Source of the DNA: Branchipolynoe longqiensis
Taxonomy: Eukaryota; Annelida; Polychaeta; Phyllodocida; Polynoidae
DNA: 64,000 nt
NCBI GenBank assembly: GCA_030323885.1
Contig: CM059187.1
Span: 86,843,726 to 86,907,725 of the forward strand
Direction of reading: 5' to 3'
Shown here: positions 32,868-42,556 of the stretch, piece by piece
How positions within the stretch are numbered: the stretch's first letter is position 1
Layout: the number at the start of each line of letters is the position of its first letter
Notes under the pieces: generated by a model
Seen by the model: only the letters and a program-made list of their open reading frames with translations
Told to the model about the DNA's origin: nothing
The model's database searches: none
Position numbers and translations under genes: made by a program

Positions 32868-32916
32868 CTTTCTTGTTCTTGTTCTTCCTCTTGTTCTTGT
32901 TCTACTTCCACTTTTT

Positions 32917-32947
<31 letters not shown>

Positions 32948-33080
32948 TCATTATTCCATTGAGCGTACTTCTGCTTCTCTGATATTATGTGACAAGGTAC
33001 TGTTAATGTGTCTCCTTCTTGTTCTTGTTCTTCTTCCTCTTCTTCCTCTTCTTCCTCTTCTTCTTCTACTTCTTATTTCA
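32868..33080 (+). repeat. TTC/TTG pyrimidine-rich repeat, duplicated
   Basis: Two blocks of CTTCTTGTTCTTCCTC type, each directly upstream of one of the twin 33-nt segments. Together tract and segment form a duplicated unit of about 125 bp. Confidence 0.9.
32964..32996 (+). CDS. Candidate 33-nt exon, twin a
   Basis: A long pyrimidine tract ends in TTCCATTGAG (acceptor AG at 32962-32963). The segment is 11 codons, phase 0 to 0, reading RTSASLILCDK. It is followed by the donor-like AAG-GTACTG. A near copy is at 33086. Against the twin there are five base differences: three are synonymous, one is I/M and one is C/Y. GAG is a weak acceptor trinucleotide, so splicing is uncertain. Confidence 0.25.
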
Positions 33081-33085
33081 ATGAG

Positions 33086-33259
33086 CGTACTTCCGCTTCC
33101 CTGATGCTATATGACAAGGTACTGTTTCCCGAGATAGAGCAATTGCCAGATAAGATATATAGCAATAACCCCAGAGGCCAGCTTCAACCGGAAGTCACAT
33201 CTACTTTCGTACAAGTACTAGTCGACATGGCTGTGCTGAGAACTAGCTATCTGGGATAA
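33086..33259 (+). CDS. Candidate exon twin b with in-frame read-through to a stop
   Basis: The first 33 nt (33086-33118) repeat twin a and read RTSASLMLYDK, then AAG-GTACTG, a donor-like site. If not spliced there, the frame stays open for 46 more codons (VLFPEIEQLPDKIYSNN at the start) to a TAA at 33257-33259. The read-through sequence has no low-complexity bias and could be an alternative last exon. A TIR element begins 12 bases later. I do not recognise the protein. The upstream Ser run in this frame is only the pyrimidine repeat. Confidence 0.3.
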   Translation, partial: RTSASLMLYDKVLFPEIEQLPDKIYSNNPRGQLQPEVTSTFVQVLVDMAVLRTSYLG

Positions 33260-33270
33260 TACACGCTACA

Positions 33271-33870
33271 TAAGCCCCGTTCACACACACAACTTTAGGC
33301 CGAACTAGATAAGGCGAACTAGATGAGACGAACTACGCGTGTCGTGTCCACACATGCAGTACTTGGGGCGGTTTAAGCCGGAAATCGATATCTGCGCATG
33401 AGCAAGTCCATACTAACCAGCGCCACTTTCGGTTAGTCGACGTCGCCATGAGAGAGTGTGGGTTCAACCTAGATATGTATAGACTGAGTCGTATTGTTTT
33501 GGAACGGTCAAAACTTCTGCTGGGCAGTGAAAACCTAAAAATAAATGATGAAAACAATATCTGTGCACAGCTAGCGGTTTCATAGACCAAATTATATAAT
33601 ATGCGCTTTTGATCGACCGAAAAGTCAACAAACTCAGATCCTGACTGCGCATGCGTGTGATGTGCTTAAGCCACCTCAAAATAAACCGCTACTGTCCACA
33701 CAAGCAAGATGGGCTGACTTAAGCTAGTTCGCTTCATCTAGACTACCTCGTGAGGTGGTCTAGTTGAGGTTAAGTCGCCTCAGCATAGTGTCCACACGAC
33801 CAATGTGAGGCGAACTAGACAAGGCAAACTAGTTGAGGCGACTTATCGCCCGTGTGTGAACAGAGCTATA
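33271..33870 (+). mobile_element. 600-bp TIR element with GAACTAG arms
   Basis: TAAGCCCCGTTCACACACAC at the left, GTGTGTGAACAGAGCTATA at the right. Subterminal arms carry GGCGAACTAGA repeats on the left and AGGCGAACTAGACAAGGC on the right. The terminal motif AGCCCCGTTCACA resembles the ends of element X and of the decamer element. No transposase. Confidence 0.8.
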
Positions 33871-33976
33871 GACTGGCCTGAGAAGTACTGGGATCCTCCA
33901 CCAGGGGTTAGTTAGGAGTACAGGAGTTGGAGAATGTCTGTCTGCCTCCGTCACTCCTCGCCTTGTCTGTCTGCAG

Positions 33977-33987
33977 ATAACCACTAG
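33977..33987 (+). CDS. Candidate 11-nt microexon
   Basis: CGCCTTGTCTGTCTGCAG, a strong acceptor with a long pyrimidine tract, is followed after only 11 bases (ATAACCACTAG) by the strong donor GTAAGC. Only phase 0 avoids a stop: Ile-Thr-Thr plus two bases of a split codon. The next candidate exon (34723) supplies the third base and stays open. A true donor next to an acceptor without exonic function is also possible. Confidence 0.28.
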
Positions 33988-34019
33988 GTAAGCTGCTCAC
34001 ATTTGTTCGTGAGCTGGTT

Positions 34020-34715
34020 GCCCCTCCCCCTCACTCTCCCCCCTCCTCGTCCCCTCCAATCCTCATAGACCCTCTCCTACATCTCCTTCTCCCCTGCTCC
34101 TCCCTCTGTTCCTCTATATCCCCCCCCCCCGTCTCCCCGATATACTCCCTCTCCCCTCCCATTATCCTTTGCACACCCTTTCTCCTTCTCCTTCTCCTAA
34201 CCTTTCTCCCCTCCCTTCTCCCCCCCCCTCCCCCCCCCCCCCCCCCCACTTCCCCACCGCCTCCTTCCTTCCCAATCACGTGCCCCTCCCCCTCCTCCTC
34301 TCCCATGCCCTTCCTCCTCCTCATACCCTCCACCTTTTCCTGCCCCCCACGTCACTCCCCCCCCCCACCCCCCACCCCCCCCCCCCCCAGTCCACCTCCT
34401 CCTTCGTCCTCCCTGGCCCCGCTTCCCCCTCCTCCCGCCCCATCCTCCTCCCGTGCCCTTCCGCATCCTCATACCCTCTCCCTTTTCCTGCCCCCCCCCC
34501 ATTGTCCCTCCCCCATTCCCCCTACTTCCCCTCCTCCGCCCCCACCTCTACCTCCCCCCCTCCCCTCCTCCTGCCCCCGTCCCCCCCCTCTCTCTCCCAT
34601 TCCCCCTGCTTCGTCCTCTCCCGCCCTCCTTCCTTCACCCCCGCCCCCTCCCCCGTCCCCTTCCACCCCATCACCTCTCACCCCTCACCCACACCGCGTG
34701 AGGCGCTGACTCTCC
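34020..34715 (+). repeat. Polypyrimidine tract, C-rich
   Basis: About 700 bases of almost pure C/T (CCCCTCCCCCTCCTCC type) with C homopolymers at 34233 and 34380. The minus-strand Gly/Glu/Arg frames are artefacts. If the exons on either side are real, this is intron. Confidence 0.95.
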
Positions 34716-34722
34716 CCCGCAG

Positions 34723-34816
34723 ACAGGTCAAGAGAAGCCACATGCCTGCCACGCCCCCTGGCGGCTTATTCCCACCGTCCCTGCCTCCGCTGCCGCCCGT
34801 GGCGTGGCCGTCACCT
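34723..34816 (+). CDS. Candidate 94-nt exon, Pro-rich
   Basis: The acceptor GACTCTCCCCCGCAG ends at 34722 and the donor ACCT-GTATGG begins at 34817. With one leading base, 31 codons are open, starting QVKRSHMPATPPGGLFPP and ending in VAWPSP, phase 0. This phase accepts the microexon at 33977 and feeds the exon at 36920. The other two phases are also open, so phase alone is weak evidence. The residue content is partly the pyrimidine-rich composition. Confidence 0.27.
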
Positions 34817-34983
34817 GTATGGGTACAGTCAGCTTGGATGGGCGGAAGGAGTATTTCAACAACTCCCAGAATACACCACAACCAGCGGGTTGCCTCACGA
34901 ATTCGAGCTGACTTCCGGTGTTCTTGGCATACCCCCAGAGTGCACCACGAGTGTCAGTCTCGATGTGCTGATGTGCCGCTTAA

Positions 34984-35337
34984 TTAAAGCTGCATAGCCC
35001 GATGAAAATATAAAATTTTCAAAACCTATCCAATTATCGAGAATTGATTCTAGATATCTAACTTAGATACATGTGCGCTTCGTAAGCATTTGTCGCTATG
35101 CAAAAGGGAATATTGAGGCAATTTAATAGACTGTTTCTGCAGAAGCCTGTGGTGTCAGAATTTGGGCGTGCTTGCCAAAATTAATTTTCCATGTTTGCAC
35201 TTGAAATATCTCAAACGTTAGCCATTTAAAATAAAAGTTACTTCAAACTAAAGTAAAGTAGATTATAACGATCAACCTAATACATTTATCTCGGAAAATG
35301 ACAACAAACTTAAAACCATTGGATTATGCAACCTTCA
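34984..35337 (+). mobile_element. TTAA MITE copy
   Basis: TTAAAGCTGCATAGCCCGAT at the left, ATTGGATTATGCAACC at the right. Confidence 0.85.
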
Positions 35338-35664
35338 ACGATTATTTATTCCCTCTCCAATTTCTGTTGGCAGTAGCTAGTCATAATGTAACATAAACCC
35401 TTAAGTTAGTTTTGAATGTAACAGTTGTATGAGACGCATGAAGCGAGGAATAGTACTTCCCGAGGGAGGAGGAATACACAATTGACAGTAGGGTAGGGCA
35501 GGAAGGAAGAAAAAGTACTTCCGGTTGGTGGTGGTGGTGGGTGGGGGGGGGGGGGGATACACAGTTGACACTCGGCAAATGTAGTTAATTTGCGGCAGAG
35601 ATAAGAGTATTAGCGACTAACGCTGCAGGGGCAAAGCGCAGTTAGTTGCCTCTGCGGTAAAAGG
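35338..35664. other. Unassigned; short direct repeats and a G run
   Basis: AGTACTTCC appears at 35452 and 35514, and ATACACA-TTGACA twice. A run of about 14 G lies at 35543-35557. Nothing else was seen. Confidence 0.4.
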
Positions 35665-36440
35665 TTACTGGGTGTGAGAGACGGGATGTGGGAGGTGGGG
35701 TGTGAGAGGTGAGGTGTGGAAGGTGGGGTGTGAGAGGTGACGTATGAGGGGTGGGGTGTGAGAGGTGACGTATGAGAGGTGGGGTGTGGGAGGTGGGGTG
35801 TGAGAGGTGAGGTATGAGAGGTGGGGTGTGGGAGGTGGGGTGTGAGGTGAGGTATGAGGGTGGGATGTGAGAGGTGAGGTATGAGAGGTGGGGTGTGGGA
35901 GGTGGGGTGTGAGAGGTGAGGTATGAGGGGTGGGATGTGAGAGGTGAGGTATGAGGGGTGGGGTGTGGGAGGTGGGGTGTGAGAGGTGAGGTATGAGGGG
36001 TGGGGTGTGGGAGGTGGGGTGTGAGAGGTGAGGTATGAGTGGTGGGATGTGAGAGGTGAGGTATGAGAGGTGGGGTGTGGGAGGTGGGGTGTGAGAGGTG
36101 AGGTATGAGGGGTGGGATGTGAGAGGTGAGGTATGAGAGGTGGGGTGTGGGAGGTGGGGTGTGAGAGGTGAGGTATGAGGGGTGGGATGTGAGAGGTGAG
36201 GTATGAGAGGTGGGGTGTGGGAGGTGGGGTGTGAGAGGTGAGGTATGAGAGGTGGGGTGTGGGAGGTGGGGTGTGAGAGGTGAGGTATGAGGGGTGGGAT
36301 GTGAGAGGTGAGGTATGAGAGGTGGGGTGTGGGAGGTGGGGTGTGAGAGGTGAGGTATGAGAGGTGGGGTGTGAGAGGTGAGGTATGAGGGGTGGGATGT
36401 GAGAGGTGAGGTATGAGAGGTGGGGTGTGGGAGGTGGGAC
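35665..36440 (+). repeat. G-rich GGTGGGGTGTGGGAGGTG minisatellite
   Basis: Units of GAGAGGTGAGGTATGAG and GGTGGGGTGTGGGAGGTGGG alternate, forming 50-60-bp higher-order repeats. Confidence 0.95.
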
Positions 36441-36441
36441 G

Positions 36442-36774
36442 AGATTGGTTTGTTGTTGGAGTTTTACATCCTGGCAACATCTAAGATCCTATCAGGATGG
36501 GTACTGACTTGTGACAGTGCACACTCATGGTGACTTTATAGTGCTGCCCCACTGAGAAATCAGGCCACCAGCAACTTGACCCAATATCCCACTCCATTAC
36601 ATTATCCTGACCCTGAGCTAACCAGTCCTTACCCTATCCTATTAATGCCGAGCGCCCAACTACGAAGTGATAAGTATCAATTTTATAATCATTGGCTTGA
36701 CTCGACCGGGAATTGGAACTCCAGATTTCTCCCTCATGAGAGGCCTGCGCTCTATCGATTCAGCCACCGCGCCC
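36442..36774 (-). mobile_element. SINE family 1, full length, head type B
   Basis: Tail GTTTTACATCCTGGCAACATC to head TCTATCGATTCAGCCACCGCG. Confidence 0.9.
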
Positions 36775-36794
36775 TGGGAGCTGGAAAGAGGAGA

Positions 36795-36867
36795 GAGTGA
36801 GGTGAAGAGGGAGGGAGTGAGTGAGGGAGGGAGGGAGGGAGGGAGGGAGGGAGGGAGGGAGGGGGAG
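36795..36867 (+). repeat. GGGA microsatellite
   Basis: GAGGGAGGGAGG run. Confidence 0.95.
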
Positions 36868-36919
36868 TGAGGTAATGGCTTCTTCTGCGTGACATTCTCT
36901 AAATCTATGCTCACAACAG

Positions 36920-37081
36920 GGTTGCAACTCTTACTTGGTATTCGGTATCGGGGAGGCGGCGCTTTCAACTGGGTCAAGTAGCGAGTTAGTTGCCCCTGAA
37001 GTTGCCTCTTATCTTGTCAGTGAACTCTTACCAAAGGGCACGTCTAGATACAAGCTAACTAGCTACCTCGGTGCCGTCCAG
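36920..37081 (+). CDS. Candidate 162-nt exon, strongest in the window
   Basis: The acceptor is CATTCTCTAAATCTATGCTCACAACAG (AG at 36918-36919) and the donor is GTCCAG-GTATCC at 37082. The exon is exactly 54 codons, phase 0 to 0, and open. It starts GCNSYLVFGIGEAALST and includes LVAPEVASYLVSELLPKG and YKLTSYLGAVQ. Composition is balanced, with amphipathic helical spacing and no repeat content, unlike nearly all other frames here. I do not recognise the family; alpha-helical repeat (HEAT/ARM-like) is only an impression. The next acceptor (37682) continues the phase to a stop after 10 codons. Confidence 0.42.
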
Positions 37082-37682
37082 GTATCCCCAGCTTCATTCC
37101 CCCCATGTTCCTCTCTTACCATTGACTTACTAACTCAAAAGTACCCCAACTAACACCCAAATCTGACCGCATACGAAGCAACATAATAAATAAAAGAGTA
37201 ACTGATCAGATTGAACTAAGACTATGTAATTAAAGGTATTAGTAGCTATTAAATTGGAAATCCTAAACCAACAACTGAAACCTTGCATGTAATTGTAAAT
37301 GAAAAATGATTTGGTGTACCTCATACTCCTTACTTACTGCATTGTGTACACTTAAATTTGAGAATTTACTTCACTTCAATTTACCAGACATACCACATAA
37401 ACGTTTTGTTTAAATACCTATATACCTTTAACAATGACAGTCACAAGACCAGTGCTACGGCAATGACAAACGATATATATGAAGAAAATTCATTTACTCA
37501 AAAAAATAAATTATAGTGCGCCATTCTCTCCTCCACTAGAATCCCAGGGTAAATATATATATATATATATAGATATATATATATATATTTATCTAGATAT
37601 CTATAGATACTCACATTCTAAGAAAATAGGAGTAAATACAATTTAAAATTCTTGATATAATTTCTGTTTCTTTTTTTCTCAG

Positions 37683-37715
37683 AGGCAGTTAAAACTGTCA
37701 CCCTCGTATTTGTAG
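37683..37715 (+). CDS. Candidate terminal exon with stop
   Basis: The acceptor context ATATAATTTCTGTTTCTTTTTTTCTCAG is one of the best in the window. In phase 0, as required by the donor at 37081, it reads RQLKLSPSYL then TAG at 37713-37715. The phase with one leading base stops at once; the phase with two leading bases is open for 13 codons. No canonical AATAAA follows within 300 bases; AATAAT is at 37727. The proposed 601-bp intron contains the branch-like TACTAAC at 37126 and a TA microsatellite at 37555-37590. Confidence 0.38.
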   Translation, partial: RQLKLSPSYL

Positions 37716-38040
37716 GCTGGGAATGACAATAATTAATGATACTTTTTGTTTGTTTTTGATATGGTAATTATTCTGACCATAGCGTGAAAGCTCCCATGAG
37801 GGTGCTTGTTTTCAATGCTGGACAGCTGTGAGGAATGTTATGGTGTATGCCCGAGTTCCGGTTCCGGGTCGGTATCCGGGATGTCCACCAGCATTTATTT
37901 AAGTAGTTAGTGTCTATGTTAGTTTGTTGGTGGTTTTTTTTTTTTGGGGGGGGGGGTATAACTTCCTATCAAAGTATCATATAACTAATATCTTAGCCTA
38001 GTATATACATCTAGTGAGATGGTAATAGACTTGTGGATGA
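37716..38040. other. Possible 3' UTR, otherwise unassigned
   Basis: No repeat family match. A T run followed by a G run lies at 37936-37957. Confidence 0.3.
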
Positions 38041-38420
38041 GGACGTGTTCCCAGAATTTGTTTGTTTTGTTTGCAGCTTTCCCTTCACTTGTACCCTTCC
38101 CTAATTATTGCCTAGATCTGCCAGAACACATCCATACTCTTCGGGACTGCAACCAGTTGACTCAGCTGCGGTGTTAATTTGTTAACCATAATTCTAAAGG
38201 AATTGTCCCTGACTTTTTGTTTTACCATCTTCCTTTCACATGTGCCCTGTCCCTAGTTGGTAGCCGGGTGCGCCAAAACACACCCATACCCTTCGGGACT
38301 GCGACGTGGTGGGGGGTTGTGGTATTTTCTCATGCCATGGTATATTATAGGTTAGGTTCAGTGAGCATGGTTGGTGTGTACCTTTCATGATTTGTGCCAG
38401 AACACATACCAAGGTGGACT
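38041..38420. repeat. Diverged short tandem duplication
   Basis: GCCAGAACACATCCATAC-CTTCGGGACTGC recurs as GCCAAAACACACCCATAC-CTTCGGGACTGC about 130 bases on, and a third partial unit (GCCAGAACACATACC) lies at 38396. Confidence 0.6.
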
Positions 38421-38553
38421 ATGGCCTCATTTCTTCTGACCCTCCCAGTACTCCAGATGGCTGTGTATTTATAGGTTTGATGTGCACCCTCTTCCATGGC
38501 TTGTCCTTGGCATGTGTGCTCTTTCACAGTTTCCTTGTTTCTTCCTCTTTGCT

Positions 38554-38672
38554 AGGAGATCACGGGATCAATCCTCTGTTGAATCAAACCAACGACTTAG
38601 AAAATTGATACTCTGGGCAACCTTGGCCTAGTATTATTACTAAGATAGGGCAATGCGTTGTTGCCTTGGTGA
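38554..38672 (+). repeat. SINE family 1 5' fragment
   Basis: TCAAACCAACGACTTAGAAAA and GATAGGGCAATG; the copy is broken after about 120 bp. Confidence 0.65.
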
Positions 38673-38735
38673 CCTTTGGGAGAATGATACGGCTTAGGAT
38701 ACGATTCCGTATACACATATGCGGATTTGTGTTCA

Positions 38736-39048
38736 GATTGGTTTGTTCTTGGGGTTTACGTCCCGGCAACATCTAAGGTCATATCAGGGCGGGTACCGAC
38801 TTGTGGCAGTGCGCACTGATGGCGACTTTATAGTGCTGCCCCACTGGGAAATCAGGCCACCAGCACCATGACCTGATATCTCACTCAATCACATTATCCT
38901 GGCACTGAGCTAATCAGTCCTTGTGCTATCCTATTAATGCCGAGAACCATGCTTTTAAATTGACAAGTATCAATCTTATAAGTCATTGGTTTGACTCAAC
39001 CGGGAACCGAACTCCCGATCTCAGGCACTCGAGGCCCGCGCTCTACCG
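38736..39048 (-). mobile_element. SINE family 1, head type B
   Basis: GTTTACGTCCCGGCAACATC through GGGAACCGAACTCCCGATC to the head CGAGGCCCGCGCTCTACCG. Confidence 0.9.
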
Positions 39049-39260
39049 TGTGTCTTTGTTTCCGAGCCAATCTGTCCGGCGGAGTTCCCATTGTGCGCAT
39101 GCGCCATATGGAGCTTCGTGATCATCACCTGCGGGCGTATTAGTCCCTGCTGGAGGAGAGTGCTGGCACTAGGTGGCAGCACCGACGCTGACGTTGGTCA
39201 CGTGATCTCGTCACTGTGCGCGTGAGGGGACGCTGGCAGGAGGCCACCACACGCTCGCAC

Positions 39261-39600
39261 GGTTGGTTGGTTGGTTGCTGGAGTTTTACGTCTAGGAAAA
39301 AATCTAAGGTCATATCAGGACAGGTACTGACTTGTGACAATGTGCATTCATGGTGATTTTATAGTGCTGCCCCAACTGGGAAATCAGTCCACCAGCACCA
39401 TGACCCGATATCCCACTCAGTCAGACTATATCCTGAGACTGAGCTAACCAGTCCTTGCCCTATCCTATTAATGCAGAGTGCCAAGCTTGGAAGCAACAAG
39501 TATCAATTCTATAAGTCATTGATTTTGACTCGACTGGGTATTGAACTCATGATCTCCTGCACCGGGGGCCTGCGCTCTGTCGATTCGGCCACTGCGCCGG
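39261..39600 (-). mobile_element. SINE family 1, full length, head type B
   Basis: GGAGTTTTACGTCTAGGAAA to TCGATTCGGCCACTGCGCC. Confidence 0.9.
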
Positions 39601-39756
39601 ATGCTCCACCACCAGTTTGTCAAATGCTACCAGGAATGGCAATTGTATGTGCATGCCCATTCACAGTAGTACTAATGTAATGGGAGGGCTGTATTTATTC
39701 ATCGAATTATGTGATTTTGTCAGCACCAGAAGGCTTGTCTTCCGACCATTGATTGA

Positions 39757-39916
39757 AGCTGCACTGGGCGATAAATGCAGCAACTCTTAGAAAACAAAGC
39801 CTTTATCGAGATTTGATTCTGCAAGCATTTATTGTTGCATAGAATGAATACTAAGTCAATTTTATGGAGCATGTTACTGCTGAACCCTATGGTATCAGCT
39901 TTTATATTAAGCCAAA
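39757..39916 (+). mobile_element. TTAA MITE, left part, cut by a TA array
   Basis: AAGCTGCACTGGGCGAT through TATGGTATCAGCTTTTATAT to GCCAAAATTAAT, where a TA array starts. The right part is not found beyond the two retroelements. Confidence 0.7.
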
Positions 39917-40048
39917 ATTAATATATAATATATATAATATATATAATATATATAATATATATAATATATATAATATATATGTAATATAAATAATATATAT
40001 GATATATATATATGATATATATGATATATATAATATATATAATATATA
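39917..40048. repeat. TA-rich array (left)
   Basis: ATATATAATATATATAATAT repeats up to the truncated recombinase gene. Its minus-strand Ile/Tyr translation is fused to that frame. Confidence 0.95.
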
Positions 40049-40923
40049 CCGGATGCGAATGCCACGGTAGCAGCCGCCCTCCGGATGGCATGGAGAGTGA
40101 AGGGCTGTTGGTGCGGGTGGGGTTGCTGGGCATCGCGCCATGCCCTAGCAATGTAGGGGATGGACATGGTCTGTCCGTCCGCCGGGAAGACCAGCAGGGG
40201 TTGTGTCGGGTGCCGGGTGGGTGCTATGCCGATCATGCGATTGTATGCATTGACCGGGCATAGTCGTGGGTCCGGGCTGGGCGCCAGCCGGATGGTCCTC
40301 GATCTGCCGTTGGCCTGCATGTTTTTGGCCCATTTCTGGTCGATGATGAGGTGGGCATCCTCGACCCACACGTCTTGTCTGGAAGCATGGCGCGTCGGGT
40401 CGTAGGTCGCTGCAGATCTTGGTGCCACCTCGGATTGTCGGGCTCCGGTGTAGAACATCACCAATATGGCGAAGGCCACCACCTGCCCCTGTGGCGAGTG
40501 TGCGAGGTGGATGACCGCCGTCCTGATGACGCTCACTGGCGCATGGGCCTGCTGCCTGGGCCTGTGGTCCTTGGACCTCTTGAGTGCATCGAGCGCCAGG
40601 GTGACCGTGATGTGGTCGAGGGGGGTCACCGGGGCCTCCTTGATTTTGAGGAAGAGCCTGACGTGTGACACCGAGTTCGCCACTGATGATGGGCACAAGT
40701 GGTCCGCGCGCTCTTCTATCCAGCACCTCAGCTGGATCGGGGTCGGCTGGAGCATGTCGACCGCGTAGTTGCGGCAGTGTGCCGTGTAGTTCCGGATCGT
40801 CGCGTTGTAGTTGGCCCAGGTCCCCGGCGCCCTCGCGTCGGCCTGCCTGGCCTCGGCCTCCCTGTGCAGTCTGCTGTATTCGGCCCCTGTGGACAGAAAG
40901 AGGTTGCAAAGGGCTGTAGTCAA
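40049..40923 (-). pseudogene. Tyrosine recombinase of the DIRS-like element, C-terminus lost
   Basis: The frame starts with ATG at 40923, just inside the end of the RNase H frame. An N-terminal SAM-like core-binding part (about residues 25-110, with TWANYNATIRNYTAHC) is followed by the catalytic domain: box I Arg in MFYTGARQSEVAPR (about residue 163) and HxxR in LHAIRRAAATVAF (about residue 280). The nucleophile Tyr, expected some 30-40 residues later, is missing because the frame runs into TA repeats. It would recombine element DNA with the target. Without the Tyr this copy cannot catalyse. Confidence 0.85.
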
Positions 40924-42532
40924 GGAGGGCTGGTGGTATGGGGGCGAGGTGTTTACGTTGGCAGATCTGGATCGCCAGGTCCCTGTGGCGTGGACTCATG
41001 TGGGCCCTGCTCAGGGCATCGGCGACTATGTTCTGTTCGCCTGGGATATGGTGGTATGTGAGCTTTATGTTACGTACCGCCTGGAACATCCAGGCGGCCC
41101 TGGCTATGCTGAGGAGGCGGGGGTCCTGGCCCTTGCCGGTGGTTAGTACGTGGACTGCCGCCATGTTGTCACAGTGTATGGCTATGTGACCTCCATGGTC
41201 CTCAGGGCGTGCGAGGGTATGTAGGGCGACGAGGACATTTAGTGCCTCTATCTGTGTGATGCTGTCGTTCTTGTTGTGGTAGCCGTGGGTGAGGGGCATG
41301 GAATAGGCCCATGTGTCGTCTGCCCCGCCTATGCCGCCGAGGCAGGCATCGACAACGATTTCCCTGCCCGGGTCGTTGGGGGGTATGATTGCCGAGCCGT
41401 TCCATCCGCTGGTGAATGCGGGGAACCAGGCGAGGTCGGCCCTCATGTCGTCGGTCATGGCTGTGCGTTGGCCGGTCATGCCCCTTAGCGCCTGGAGGAG
41501 GCGGCAGACAAACAGGCGAGCGGGGTGGATGCACTTGGATAGGTGGAGCAGCTTCCCCAGTAGCGACTGAAGTCGCTTCCTTGTGATGTGAGTCCTGGCC
41601 GCGGCCGCGTGTACGAGGCTGATGGTGGCGTCGACCTTGTCGAGGGGCATGGTCAGTGTCATGGTGGTGGCATCTATGTGTATGCCCAGCCACCGGACTT
41701 ATCGCGCGGGGGGCTGGGTCTTGTCCCTGGCCTCGGGGAGGCCGAGGTCCTCGAAGAGCTGTCGCGCGACGGCGAAGTGGGCGTCGGCGGTGTGCTTGTC
41801 GGGGGCGACGACGATGAGGTCATCGAGGTACATGGTGGCCGCGATGCCACGCCCCCTGAGGATGTAAGTGATGGCCTCAGCCACCCTCTGGATGTGGCAG
41901 CTGGATCCTCGGGCTCCAAATGGGACGGAGATGTCAAGGTAGAAGCGCCCCTTCCAGCGGGCGCCGAGCAAGGGCCAGTCGAGCGGGCAGGAGCGGAAGT
42001 TTTTGTATGCTCGGCTGATGTCCATAGTGAACATAAAGCTGCCGCGCCCGCATCCGCTTAGTTCGCGTGTGAAGCCCTCTACCGTTGGCAGGCAGTGGTC
42101 GCGGGTGTGGCCGAGGGCGGTGTTCTTCATAATGTACGCGTTGACGGATGTAGCGGCGGGGAAGGATAGGTCGGTGATGATCCTTCGCTTGGTGGGGTCT
42201 GCCTTCTGCCTGGTCATGATCGGTGATGCATGGAACCAAGGGGCGAAGGGGGGGGCGTCGTGTGGGCCATATAGGGTGCCGCACTCGGTCTCTGTGTTAA
42301 TGTAGTCGTCGACTGCACCGGGGTGCTGGGCGGCGCTTGGGTGGTTGGCTACCTCACCGGTGCCAGAGGTGGGTCCCATATAGCCGAGGGGAAAGCCGTA
42401 TGTTAGGAAGTCGATGAGCTGTCTGTGGTCGGCAGAGTCAGAGAGGCTGGCGCGCCATTTGTCGACACATATACCGCTGGGGACGGGCACCCGTGCAGCG
42501 ACAGCATTAGGGAGGGCCGGTTTCACGCACAC
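40918..42532 (-). pseudogene. Reverse transcriptase-RNase H, one in-frame stop
   Basis: 42532-41702 encodes the RT: RRIITDLSFP region, MFTMDISRAYKNF (first catalytic Asp), SVPFGARGSS, then YLDDLIVVAPD (YxDD box). An in-frame TAA at 41699-41701 follows. After it the same frame continues from 41698 with the connection and RNase H: VVDACLGGIGG, ITQIEALN, HCDNMAAVHVL and IVADALSRAH supply the D-E-D-D set. Everything except that codon is open, so a single substitution inactivated it, or read-through would be needed. The start is uncertain: the frame opens after a TAG near 42556 and the first codon used is GTG. Confidence 0.85.
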
Positions 42533-42556
42533 GTCGGTATATGTCTGCTATGTCGG

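Noticed and set aside
34031..34987. 272-codon Pro/Ser protein and minus-strand Gly/Glu frames
   Set aside because: Mostly the polypyrimidine tract; only 34723-34816 was kept as a candidate exon.
35665..36480. 271-codon Thr/Pro/His/Leu protein on the minus strand
   Set aside because: Minisatellite translation ending in a SINE tail.
39907..40048. Ile/Tyr-rich C-terminus of the recombinase
   Set aside because: It is the TA array read in frame, not recombinase sequence.
40145..41061. Plus-strand frames of 80-120 codons over the retroelement
   Set aside because: Shadows of the minus-strand RNase H and recombinase genes.
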